The position numbers and the translations under genes are program-made. Shown one piece after another: positions 35,608 to 46,309 of a stretch of DNA of 64,000 nt (positions within the stretch are counted from its first letter, which is position 1; every line of letters begins with the position of its first letter). The DNA is from Branchiostoma floridae (Eukaryota > Chordata > Leptocardii > Amphioxiformes > Branchiostomatidae). Where the stretch lies: NCBI RefSeq assembly GCF_000003815.2, contig NC_049987.1:312163-376162 (forward strand), written 5' to 3'. Under the pieces are notes generated by a model. The model saw only the letters and a program-made list of their open reading frames with translations. It did not search any database and was not told the DNA's origin.

Positions 35608-37018
35608 TCATTTGGGTTATATAGACAATCTTTATTGACACAACAAAAGTACAGCGACTTTCGTAAGGTCTACATGTATAACAACTACTTACAGTACAAC
35701 TAAACACATATATATGGATATCTATAGGTATGGATACATCAACATAAAGGGTCTAACATGTCATTTACACTATTGGTTCTACGGTATAAACAATCGTGGA
35801 TATACTTGACTAATGTACACAGTGAGGATTATCACCTCCCAGAATGTATTTGAGTTTATCTATCGAACAGAGAGTAGCAAAGTCTTTAGAGCAAGCGGAA
35901 AGTAATGTGAACAGCTCTGTGCGTTTATCATCATATCGAGAACAATCCATAACAAAGTGACGTTCGTCTTCGATCTGNNNNNNNNNNNNNNNNNNNNNNN
36001 NNNNNNNNNNNNNNNNNNNNNNNNNNNNNNNNNNNNNNNNNNNNNNNNNNNNNNNNNNNNNNNNNNNNNNNNNNNNNGGCTTCTATATTAGTTGTGATAC
36101 GATCTTATTTTGTAATGCTCTAGAAGTCGAAATTGTGTACATCGAAAAATACTACTTTGTCCGTATCTTCCTTAGCGTAGAATAACTGGAAAGTTTTAGT
36201 TATTCTGGATAGAAGAATGCCATTCTTGAATGTATATATCCTGTAAACGGAGTCGTAACTGGTCGATTAGCATATTAACAAGATACAGCCTCGGGTTTGT
36301 CCATACATACCCAAAACCATTATAGTTGAGAATGTCAGCTACGTGATTTGTCCAATCGTATTCACCAGAAAGTAAAACAATTCATATGCTTCACGTAGTA
36401 AAGAATTTTCGCATCGAGCGACAAACAATAACATACAGTGGCAGCCTTCATTTCTTCGGGTGAATTGCAGTATGCTTTACACATGTTACAATTAAAATGA
36501 AAAGCAATAGAGGTGCACAATCCCAAACATTACAAAACATAACAATAATCATCTTTAAAATAACTGTGTATACATCCAAAGCGTATTTATACCTCTAGCA
36601 CTATGAACTGTTTAGCAAGTCGACAAGGTACGGCAGTGTAGTCTTTCTGTACCTAGCAGTTCTACAGTGGAATTGTGTTATCTGGTGTTTAGACCTGAGG
36701 TTTCTGCCATGCAGGCTCACACGGTTTGGCGGTAGCCATTTTGAGAAAGACGAGGAGCTCCGCAAAGAGGTACCAAACTTTGTACAGAGTTCGTGCCGTC
36801 TGTTGCACAGAGATGGAAGGGACAACTGGTCTAGAGCCATGTCGTAACTAACATAGGTGGAACCAAGAATTATGCGGCAAGCTCTTTTTTGTACGTTCTC
36901 TATGGCCCCAGACTGGGCACTAGTGATTCCTGGGTGCCATACTGGACACGCGTATTCTAAGATTGGTCTTATAAATCCACAGAACACACAAATGTCAAGT
37001 CTATAGAGTCCAGACCAT
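35608..37018 (-). mobile_element. CR1-group LINE 3' half inserted in unit B
   Basis: A minus-strand insert. The C-terminal RT/ORF2 part reads FIRPILEYACPVWHPGITSA, ENVQKRACRIILGSTYVSYD and DQLSLPSLCNRRHELCTKF, ending LPYLVDLLNSS. The 3' UTR extends to about 35610 and is interrupted by a gap. Unit A at about 18985 (TACATTCATTTG, TTTTGACTAAGGGTTCAAA) is the empty site. The frame joins the hAT piece to form the 188-codon ORF 36601-37167. Confidence 0.82.
35978..36077. other. Assembly gap, 100 N
   Basis: A 100 N placeholder inside the 3' UTR of the inserted LINE. Confidence 0.99.
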
Positions 37019-37650
37019 GGGTTGACCGCGGGTTCCTGTCCAGCGGGGAACATGTGTTCTAGGATGGCTTCTAGCTCGTAACGACCGAAGCCGGCCTGTT
37101 CTGCATTGTCCTGCGGTAGGCTTTCTTTCTGATTGATTGATTCATTTTTTTTTAGAAACGATAACATACAGCAAATTTAAGAAAATAACAGAACGTGCAA
37201 GGGGGGGGGGGGGCGTGTTGCTTATACAAACTCTTACCCCAGTCGAGATTTACAAATCATAATACAATTAAATGAATATGAAGATTATACATCATAAAAA
37301 TAATAAAACAAGTGTAAATAACCCAGTGATCATCATAACGCTGCAATTCATTTAACCAGGAAAAACTCAAATACAAACAAAGCAAGGGGTGCAAACAAAC
37401 AGGTTCAAGTAGCATTAAGTACATGGTATAATACTAAGTAATAACTGAACATAATATAATCAAGCAGCAAGGAAAGAAAAACAAATCAGGAAAAATAGTT
37501 GGCTTGTCTATGAGGTTGTTTTTTGCATTTTGCGACTTGCAGTCGCAAAATGCTTACTGGCCAGTGTAGTCGCCGTTGTGATGAACGGACCTGTTCAATC
37601 CATGCCAAACATTTCTATACCTGTTAAAACCGGCGTTTCTTCTAATATGT

Positions 37651-37719
37651 TCCACTAGCGCAGTGGTAAAGTTTACGCATTCTAAACCAATACACCCGGT
37701 TCGAATCCGGGAAGGTGGA
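37651..37719 (+). tRNA. tRNA-like sequence (pseudo-tRNA or SINE head)
   Basis: TAGCGCAGTGGT fits an internal A box and GGTTCGAATCC is a perfect B box with a CCCGG/CCGGG T stem. TCCACTA at the 5' end pairs with AGGTGGA at the 3' end with one mismatch. A possible anticodon arm GCATT-CTAAACC-AATAC would give anticodon AAA. The D stem is weak, position 37 is C, and the spacing before the D stem is short, so a functional tRNA is unlikely. A run of T follows, as for a Pol III terminator. A tRNA-derived SINE head is possible. Confidence 0.45.
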
Positions 37720-37781
37720 TTTTTTCAATTTTTTTTCTTCTTTTTTACATCCATTAAAATACTAATTTTTTACATCCATTT

Positions 37782-37870
37782 GGCCACACCAATTTATTTC
37801 TTTGGTTAACGGATTCGCCGCTTCGTTTTTTTGCCGAATAGAAATAAAAATTAAAAAAACAAAACTTAAA
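37782..37870 (+). mobile_element. Harbinger-like MITE end (second copy)
   Basis: GGCCACACCAATTTATTTC..GGTTAACGGATTCG matches the left terminus of the 8145-8507 MITE. No opposite end was found nearby, so this is a fragment or a copy with a degraded end. Confidence 0.6.
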
Positions 37871-38179
37871 AATGCCCCGCAACAGAGCTCACTCAAAACA
37901 GGCAATGTGTAGTAAAATTTGCTGCAGTTCACGCAAATTTTAACAGGTGGCGTCTAGATCTGCTGCAGTTCAGGCACATATGTGAATCTCGCCATGCGCC
38001 AATATCAGGTTTAGTTACTCTGTTCTATTTATATGACATTCTAATAACTAGAAAAAAACGTTCACACACGCAAACATTCGCAAAATTTTTTAAAAGCACT
38101 TGTTTATACGTTGCTTGAAAACGGAAAGGGACTGACAATAGAAATCGTGCGTTACTTACCTTTTTAATGGGTTTATTAT

Positions 38180-38377
38180 CTATGTTTTGAACTTCTTTCC
38201 TCCCGCAACGCAGAGGTACATGGTGACACCATCGAGCGTGAACTCGGGCTTTAGGCCCTTGCTCCTTGCATCATGAAAGGCCGTCTTTAGCCACTTTTTC
38301 GCCGTCTGGATGGGGACAGGAAGGTGGACACTGACACTGATGCCAGACTTCGGCTGGAGACGATATGCGCAGGACAA
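38180..38377 (-). CDS. Unrecognised 65-codon ORF
   Basis: The minus ORF has a regular, protein-like composition (QTAKKWLKTAFHDARSKGLK, EFTLDGVTMYLCVAGGKKF). It ends with a basic tail and has no counterpart in unit A. I see no domain I can name and no splice sites that settle its borders. It may be a terminal exon of an element inserted in unit B. Confidence 0.25.
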   Translation of the reverse strand: MSCAYRLQPKSGISVSVHLPVPIQTAKKWLKTAFHDARSKGLKPEFTLDGVTMYLCVAGGKKFKT

Positions 38378-39119
38378 GGTCGCGATCCGTCATGAAAAAA
38401 ATGGCGATAACCGGATTACCACACATCTTTGGCAAAACAATTCTCAAAGGGCGATGTTAATAAACATTTCTATTGCAAATTATAGCCCGAGGGCTAATTG
38501 CAAGGGACAAAGAATGTGGGCGTGAGCTGGGGAGACTTGCTACACCGTGTACATTTGAAATCGTCGCATCGAGCTAATAGTGTACAATTCATTACCAGTT
38601 CTGTGCCGGTAAACACACGGCAACAGCAAATTAAAGCTAACGGGCGAAACGTCCAAAAGGCTTGTCCTTCTTTTTTTTCACCATAGAAGAAGACAACTAA
38701 GCCTGATCTCCCACCTGCACAAATGACGAGTCGCATAGGCTTCTACATTACATGCCCAATTTATCGTAGATGGGTGTCCCTCTTATTCTCGGACAGGGTG
38801 CACTAATGTATCCCGGTGTGTATTAAACTTGGCAAAGTCGTTTGTCAGCTTGTATTAACCAGTGTTGATGATACGTCTTTTAATATTTTTGTACTGCCCT
38901 TGGACTACTTTAGATAGTTTCTGCGTGATTCCGAGAAGAGGCTAAGGTTTCCATCCCACGGAAACTTTTAGGACATGATTGGCAGATTAATCATTGTTTG
39001 ACCAATTGCTTATTAAGTCTGTACGTCAGGTATTGTAGGGGAACAACTTATTCCTAAAAGTAACGACAGAAGTTCCCTGTATTTGCGAGCTCCTCTGTAT
39101 GGTGAAGACTCTCCTCCTA

Positions 39120-40640
39120 GAGTACCATGCTGGTGGCTGCAGTTAAGCCGTTCTTGCCATAGATTGCATCAATGACCGGTCATCTTGCGACATTGCTCAT
39201 GCCAACTTTACGTTGCAGATCTAGATGTTCTGAGCAGTTTTTACGGACATACCGATGGCTGTAGAGCTGGTGACATCCGGGTCATGCTCTTGCTGTCCGA
39301 AGAGTACTTTCGTTGTCGCTGCCAACCACTGGCATAGATGGCGGGCAGTGTAACTTACTACGGATGTTGTCAAAGAGCACACTGTTGTCTACGCCCCCCT
39401 TCCCCCGTGGACATACATTTGGCCATATAAAATGGGGTGTTTTCCAGTGTCTCTGCGCACTACAGCTTGGTGTTTAAAGTTAGTCATTGTCATGTGAAAG
39501 AGTTCAAGTTTGAATGTCTTGTCGACTCCCAGGACCGTGTTTTCGGCATGAATGATTGAACAACAGAATCTCTTCAGACCCTTTATCTTTTCATCTGTAT
39601 ACATGGCGAAAACTGTTTCCTGTAAGAGTGAACAGGGCAAAATCCAATAATCAGGTATATACCTGACAGAATGTGGTCAGCATTTTAGAATTCAGAATAC
39701 AGAACAGTTCTGGGTGTGCTTTATATGTTTTTGATTTGTCCTGTCAATGTGTACAAAATTACTTATGCATGTACGTTTAAACCAATAGGGCATAAATGTG
39801 CAATTAAGGTTATAATTACCGAAGCATGGTGTCCTGCATTAATGGAAGTAACTTGTTGTAACTCTGTTGACTTGGCGTGGAAATGGGTGGTCATCTGCAT
39901 CTGGTGCCTTCAGCTGCTTTGCATGGTCGGTAACATTCTGTCGGGAAACAGGCAGTTGACCACGCCTCTTTTTGGCCTCCCAGTACCTCCTGTTGTTCCC
40001 TTGCTTCATGTTTGCAGGTTGTTCTTGAAACGGGATTTGCTCCACCATGGTACAAAATTATATGCTCGGCACACTATCCCGATTTGCAGCACATAAAATG
40101 GTAGCTAACAACATAGCCTAATATTAGACGTAACAAGGCTTTTGGCATATTTTTATTCTGTTAGAATTATTAAATTCCTACAAATCTCATCTGTGTTATC
40201 TTTATGACATTATTTTTCAATAAAAACACAGATGTCTAGTTTGTATACCGCCTCGAAAGTTTGCAAATATGTAATGAAATATTTTATATCATTGAATTTT
40301 TTGTCATGTCTTGATCTGAACATATTATATTGTCATTGGTACATTAACATTTACATTTGGTTAATGTTAATGTGTGACAATCTCAACTTTCTCTGCGTGG
40401 AGCCGTCCAAAATCAAATGTAACTCATCTGATAGCTAAATCTACCGATTTTTTTTCGAATGTTTTTCTCTACACAGTCTGGATCATTTGATTTCCCATGT
40501 GATTGTTTCAAACATGACAGTCTTTTGTTGCATGATTCCGACGCTTTTAATGTGCTGTAGTTGCGCTGCAGTTGCAAATTGCCTTCCCCATGTGGTTGAT
40601 GCCATCTTGAGTCATTGAACATAGTGAAGTCCATAAGTTT
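39120..40640 (-). pseudogene. Gene Y, unit B: best-preserved transposase-like copy
   Basis: Minus-strand pieces are 40413-40634 and 39839-40048 (EAKKRRGQLPVSRQNVTDHA) and a long exon from 39619 to about 39120 after acceptor CTTACAG. That exon reads ETVFAMYTDEKIKGLKRFCC, VLGVDKTFKLELFHMTMTNF and VVRRDTGKHPILYGQ, then, past a frameshift in the G/C run near 39400, LFDNIRSKL, VVGSDNEST and a segment ending VIDAIYGKNGL. The order is a first acidic residue in GVDKTF, a second in GSDNE, then an R/H-rich helix, which fits a DD-type transposase fold. The family is one I recall only as unnamed predicted proteins of cnidarians and other invertebrates (unverified). Confidence 0.55.
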
Positions 40641-41279
40641 ACCTTCTCATGGACCAGCCATTGTACTAGATCAATGTATTTTGGTAATGCCCCCCACGTC
40701 CCCGTCCACAGCTCGCCCTTCTTTCCCCAAAGACATCGGACACGATTGCCACGTTGTTTCGTCCGAGAGGTATTTTAGTTGGTAACTTCAACTTGCCCTT
40801 GAGAAAGTAGAACAGTGATCAGTCTCGCTTGGGTCCTGGGATGCCACCCTAAGCGTATGTTAATTGGTTGGTTGCATGTCCAGTTCATACATGCTAACGC
40901 TCGATTCGGCACAGTTGGATTACTGCGTCTCTGTAATACCACATTGCACTGGAAAGTCGGGTAGTTGTCCTGGTCAACAAGTAGTGTCACACCATTGCTT
41001 AAAGCAATCTTACCTTAATCAGAAGGGCATACTGAATGTTGAAAAATCCTCCTTTCACTCCAGGTATTTCCTTTCCCCACAGTAGTTATCCAATCTAGAC
41101 GTGAAGGTATTCACACGTCACAAACATCTTCACTAGGCAAAGAGCTTCACATACGTTCCGTTTTCGTCGAGACAGATTGACGCCGCATAATGGATTTGAC
41201 TAATGAGGCCATAATTGTGTAGCAAGGGTCTCTTATTTTGTCTACATGGAGTCATGGACTAACATTTTCGGGTTCGAAC

Positions 41280-42295
41280 TTCAACTTTGTGTCACAATCT
41301 TCTTCTTCGTAATGTTTAGGTGGCCACCATCAACTTGCTGATGTTTCTGCCACACTTAACAGAGGTGCTGGTACAGAAGGTTGTCTGTTGTAGCTTGATG
41401 TAATGGTCTGTCTTGGGGGTCTACTAAACTGTTAGTGTAGATTTGCTACCTTATCCCTGAAGGATTCCAGGGTTGGGGCAGTCACCATCTCTGCAGGAAG
41501 CAAGTTCCACTCGGACACAGTTCGTGGAAAGAATGACATCTGTCTGTACTGTGTTCTACCTAGAGGAATATTGTACTACAAAGGGTGAGACTGTCTTGTC
41601 TGACGTCTGTCTTGTAGATTTGTATCACTTTACCCCTTTTCCCTTTTACGAAGGTAATTTCAGCTTCCTAAGTCTGGAGCTGTACGGCATCCCTTTACAT
41701 AGCGTATCTTGTTGCCCTGTTCTGTAATCTCTCAATTAGCTTCTGATCTGCACTGAAGTGTGGTCCCCACACCACATACGCGTCTGGAGCTGTACGGCAC
41801 CCCTTTACATAGCGTATCTTTTTGCCCTATTCTGTAATCTCTCGATTAGCTTCTGATCTGCACTGAAGTGTGGTCCCACCACCACATACGCGTATTCTAG
41901 ATGTGGTCTGACTATACACTTGTAGAGGATAGGTACTGACAACTCATCTAGGTTAAAGAAAGCTCTCTTGACAAGCTCTAGGATTTGATTGGCCTTCAGA
42001 GCTGCTACTGCAGTCTTTTGTTGGTCGTCTAATAAAAAACCTTGGTCCTTCTTAAGTTTGTATTTGGCCATTTCATTTCTACTTGCAAATGCAAAACCTT
42101 ACATTTCTATGAATTCAAAAGGCAACTGTTGGACCGTTTCCCAGTGTTCAGCTGCATAAACCTTTAGGATTGACTCTCGCTCGAGGTGGCGCATCTTTTG
42201 AACACGGGCAGCTCGGCTGAAGTCTGATCTCTTTCGAGATTGGAGAGATATACGGACGTTGTCTCGTCGCATCGAGTTGTGCACGATATTTTAGG
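41280..42295 (-). mobile_element. CR1 LINE 3' part in unit B
   Basis: The minus frame 41805-42071 reads ALKANQILELVKRAF, LYKCIVRPHLEYAYVVVGPH and DQKLIERLQNRAKR, the C-terminal part of CR1 ORF2. The frame 42099-42284 upstream carries a related basic stretch. The surrounding paralogous sequence in unit A (26590-26690) lacks it. It contains an internal duplication (see separate entry) and frameshifts. Confidence 0.78.
41672..41891. repeat. 110 bp tandem duplication inside CR1
   Basis: GTCTGGAGCTGTACGGCA starts at 41672 and again at 41782. The two 110 bp copies differ at only a few positions, so this is a recent local duplication or an assembly artefact in one LINE copy. Confidence 0.9.
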
Positions 42296-42679
42296 TATAC
42301 ATGCTATATTTCAGTAAAAAGATTGTTTGCCATAAAGTAAGCTTTATCTCTTACCTCGTATATCGGCTGAATCACGCAACAAATCCACAAAGAATATAAT
42401 AGACGTAAAGTATCCACTAACATCTGTCGTTTATACACTTACACGTTAAAATTATATATTAAGAAGTCGACACAGACAAAAAAATCTGGTTCTATAGTGT
42501 CTTCTATGTCACAGATATTTACATGTCCGTGTTTTAGAGGCTTATCGCCTGTGGCAGAAATGATCTGAACTGCTGGTTTAGCACTAATATTAGGAATTCA
42601 GGCATTGTTCTCATTTGTAAAAGCACACTGGTAAAGTAATTATTCTTAAAATAAAGATGTAAGTAAAGTAAGACCCTGA

Positions 42680-43035
42680 TTTTTATTCCGTACGGTGTTA
42701 TTTGTTGTTGACAAATACATTTGCCTGTAATCTAGATGGAAACTCACTGAGTATGTTATGTTTTCTTTTCGATCTTGTATTGTATCTACCTAGTTTACTA
42801 ATTTAGTAAATTACTAGTACATACTAGACATATGTTTTTTTAAAGTTCGTGTCTGACGGAAAAGACTAACGGAAGAGGACTTCGGCGGACTTCATGGATA
42901 AGATGCTACGTCGTTACGACGATACTATTGTACATGTTTTGGTTGTCCTTCAGATGATGACGTCATTTCTTTGCAACTTATCATGTTTGAGTCATGTAAC
43001 TACAGATACAATGCACATTTTATCAGACTGCAATG
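42680..43035. other. Empty-site paralogue of inverted-repeat element 2
   Basis: TTGTATTGTATCTACCTAGTTTACTAATTTAG..TACATACTAGACATATG, followed by GAGGACTTCGGCGGACTTCATGGATAAGATGCTACG, runs continuously here. In unit A the same flanks are separated by the 4.1 kb element at 26790-30894. Confidence 0.82.
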
Positions 43036-43069
43036 AAGTCAGCATGACACATTTCAAAGATATATGAGC

Positions 43070-43075
43070 TTTATT
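43070..43075 (-). terminator. Polyadenylation signal of gene X, unit B
   Basis: AATAAA on the minus strand downstream of the gene X stop at 43444-43446, placed as in unit A although the spacing is longer (about 370 bases). Confidence 0.5.
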
Positions 43076-43443
43076 GTCAAAATAAAGTACAGTAAAAGAA
43101 AGTATAATCTATTACATGCAAATGATTATATTAATTAACGTAATATTACAATATGATAAGTAAAAATGAACATTAAGAAAATACGTAATATGAACAAATA
43201 AATTGTGACCAAACTAAAAGTAAACTAATTTGATACTAAGTAATATAAAGGAATGTTCTTTGTGATGGGGGACTATGAACGTTAGTGGTGACATGTTATT
43301 TTTTTCAAGATGCAAACAATCACTAAAGTAACGTGACCTTACTTATTGCACGCAACTATGCTGTTTGTTCAAATCAAGCAGAATAACACCCTTGCAGAAT
43401 AAGAAAGAGCATTAAAAACATGTAAAGAATTTCTAATTAACTT

Positions 43444-45016
43444 TTAGATACCATAAAAGAACGAATAGTGGGACACGCGCCCGGTGTACGCCAGGTATCC
43501 ACGGCCCCGACCGCTGTCTGCCCTCTGTCTGGCTCGTCCTGAATGAATACATGAATACATTTAAAACATGAATACATCAATGATGAATGAATTAATAAAT
43601 CAATAATTGATTAGATTGATAAATCAAGACCTAAATAAATTAATAAATCAACACACGAATCAATGAAGACCCGAATACATGCATGGATGAATGAATGAAT
43701 ATTGCTAATCTTATCAGGATCCACTAAAATAAGTACATTGCAGGTTCAGGGCTGAAGTGCGTACATCGTTTAGGAAAAATACTTAACAGAAAATGTTACA
43801 TAATTTCAAAAGGTATAACTTACGTGCTACCCCTCCACGGCCACGCCGGGCGTATTGACGCCGGCGTCGTCCGTGCCCGCCGACGCCCGCGGCTCTCTGG
43901 CCCTGGCCCTGGTGAAATAGGTGATAATGTCGGACACTTCGGCACAAGGACACTTCGGCCCCCTGGCAATCAGGACACTTCGGCCCGAAGCCGAGGACAC
44001 TTCGGCCCCGAGTCCAGTCCACGATAGTTATCTAACACGTAGCCCGAGTTGACTAAATCACGTATAATGTTAGAACGTATGATTGTACAGTATATTATAT
44101 AGTGTTCTTCTGTGTACTCGAGAAAATCGCCATTAGTGATTACGCCTTTTTGCGTTTCCGGGGCATGAAGATCCCTTTTTGCTCCGGTTTTCTGCACGAC
44201 CCTAGCTTCCCTGAAGTCTTACCTACTGCGATGTGGAGTTAACAGTCCTAAGTACTCCACAACTCGACCTGTTACAGATATTTTTTACTGTTCTACTTTG
44301 CCGAAACGCAGGAAGTACCAAGTGACGTTGTCTGACAAAGAAACGCGGTCTCTATTGAAAATCAAGTTGATTGCCAAAATGCCTTTCGGTCACACAACAA
44401 AGTACAACCTGCAAGTTCAAGTTGTCTGACAAAGAAACGCGGCCTCTACTGAGAATCATCTTGATTTTACAGTAGAGCGCCAGTGTTGGCTGTTTTAGAT
44501 GTAACTGTGGTAGGTGTATGTGTTTGATATCCTGTTTCAAGACTTATTTATTTGTTTCAAGAATCCATACTCAATATGTTTTATCGTTGCGTTTCAAATA
44601 GCGTTTCGATTAATGTGTACATTGCAAAGCATGCCCACGCACATACGAACTAGCGGGGCCGAAGTGTCTCTGAGCCTGGGCCGAAGTGTCCTCGGCCTGG
44701 GGCCGAAGTGTCCTGGACTTGGGTCCGAAGTGTCCGGGCCGAAGTGTCCATGTGCCGAACTGTCCTGATACCTTCATTAATTCAATGTAACCAAATAAAA
44801 TGGGCTATCAAGAACCGCAAACAGTAACACATGCCTAAAAGGGAGGTTTAAAATGTTACTTCAGGTACAAAATGGCCAGAGTTACACCAGAATGTCATAA
44901 TTCGCTCACCTTTCCCTCTCCTCCCGCTCCGCCGCGCCCAGCCGCCGAGCTCCGCCACCCCCATCCTGCTCGCTAGTGTCCATTTCCATCCTCCAAAAAT
45001 AGCCTCGTTGAGTCAT
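43444..45016 (-). CDS. Gene X, unit B: RGG-rich protein with acidic N-terminus
   Basis: The minus-strand first exon 44910-45016 has ATG at 45016 and reads MTQRGYFWRMEMDTSEQDGG then GARRLGAAEREERER, ending at donor GTGAGC. The penultimate exon ends at 43824 (donor GTAAGT) and reads GQGQRAAGVGGHGRRRRQYA, RRGRGGVA. The last exon 43444-43538 (acceptor TTCAG) reads RRARQRADSGRGRGYLAYTG and ends FFYGI, stop. The phase across the last intron is the same as in unit A. AATAAA is at 43075-43070. The Arg/Gly tail suggests nucleic-acid binding. A MITE at 43932-44766 cuts the penultimate exon, so this copy is probably inactive; middle exons are not traced. Confidence 0.55.
43932..44766. mobile_element. 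MITE with GGACACTTCGGCC repeats at both ends
   Basis: The left end repeats GGACACTTCGGC(C/A) four times between 43932 and 44010. The right end repeats GGCCGAAGTGTCC in reverse orientation five or six times between 44655 and 44766. The middle has a 90 bp-spaced direct repeat (GTTGTCTGACAAAGAAACGCGG at about 44324 and 44421). There is no coding region. It sits within the Gly/Arg-rich exon of gene X. Confidence 0.8.
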
Positions 45017-45019
45017 TTT

Positions 45020-46300
45020 ATATCTTGGTTCAGAAATGAAACGGTACAAGATACCTGATTACGTGTTGCGGAAATAATGCAAAGATCTTGTTTTTCGATT
45101 TAAATACTTCATCAGGAAGTTTTAGTGCAAACGACAAACACTTCAAGACAGGAAAAGAAGACTTACTCTGGTTTGGGATTCTCCGCCATCCTGGAATGAA
45201 ACTTACGGACAGTGACCATTTGTTTTGGTACAGGAACATTATTGGTCACGACAAATGTTTGGAAAAAAAGCACATGTGTAACATTAATACGCACCTGACA
45301 CCATAAAGCAATCATTGACATCAAGACAAATTTGTCATTCATAATTTTATTTACGGTAGAATAAACGTCAGTGACTTACGCGCTTGCTATGCATCCGATA
45401 AAACGTAATCATCATGATTCATTGTGGATTGTGAAAGCATGTCCAAAAAAATTCTCATTGATACTATAATATGACGTCAGACTTTATATCTCCTCAACCG
45501 CTAAAATAACAGACCGCAACGTTAACTCATGTATATTTGTAGTAAGTGATACACCCTGCTCATACATACCAAGCAACTTGTTGTTAAAATAATTCTTCTA
45601 TCACCTGGAAAGTTGAAATTTAAAGGATTGTCCACAAATCCGCCTGTCTTCTTCCAGATAAGTGACAACCAGATTTCGCCGAACTTCAGGACGTTGGTGC
45701 TCCATCGTGCCGGGGAAGAGTATTACCAAATAAAAATAATGATAAGAGTATACCATGTACTCACAGTAAACCAGGCTAGGCAAAGCTGCATATCGAAACA
45801 GATTTATTGCATACACTCACACCGGTAAGCAGCGTCTGCTGTATCTTATCAATTTTTATTAATGAATTGACGGTCATTTACAATGGGAATCATCACTATG
45901 TGGAAACCCCAAACCCATTCTCAATATTTCACATATCTGCAACCTGCTTTCAATGACAGACGCACAATAAATATCCAGACATACTGTCCTTCCACAGCTA
46001 TTTGTGGCAAACAGGTCTTCATGTTCAAAATTAAGGGTGCCACAGTAAAAAAAAAATATTGAATATTGTCTGTGACTGCATTACAATCAGACCGACAAGT
46101 TGAATTACTAGATTGTAACATATTAGAATTTCAGAAATCAAGGTTAAGACAGATACCGGCTGTTGACACTGACAGCACAGCCATGGCAGCTGTCAAGTTG
46201 GGCATGGTGTCCCCATGTGCTTTCACGACATCTAAGTTCACATTATTGTTTGTTATCATTGTTAGAAATTGAAGTAACAGATCAGAACAAACCTTAAGCA
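45020..46300. other. No gene recognised
   Basis: AT-rich spacer. The ORFs are short and mostly overlap on opposite strands. I see no repeat relation to other parts of the window. Confidence 0.5.
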
Positions 46301-46309
46301 TCTATGTGT

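Larger units (their letters stand above)
33400..37130 (-). pseudogene. hAT-family transposase pseudogene, unit B
   Basis: This is the paralogue of 17640-19155, stretched by two LINE insertions. Near 35320-35460 the minus strand reads RERGFSVQNRI, then NGRARLKGENLNMLMRIGIE, the hAT C-terminal dimerisation motif in a better preserved form than in unit A. The upstream piece (37020-37130) reads KESLPQDNAEQAGFGRYELE and then AILEHMFPAGQEP. The piece RQKTIEVMDELFHIYSYTAN sits near 34760-34830. The donor at about 33826 (GTAGGT) matches unit A's GTAAGT. It is broken by the insertions and frameshifts. Confidence 0.65.
32980..45016. repeat. Unit B of the duplicated block
   Basis: The second copy, in direct orientation immediately after unit A. 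It has separate insertions: LINE pieces at 34345-34760 and 35608-37018, a CR1 at 41280-42290, and a MITE at 43932-44766. It lacks the 4.1 kb inverted-repeat element of unit A. The segment 37140-38930 has no clear counterpart in unit A. Confidence 0.8.

Noticed and set aside
37651-37719. Functional tRNA gene
   Set aside because: The D stem is weak, position 37 is a pyrimidine and the AAA anticodon is implausible. Kept only as a tRNA-like sequence.
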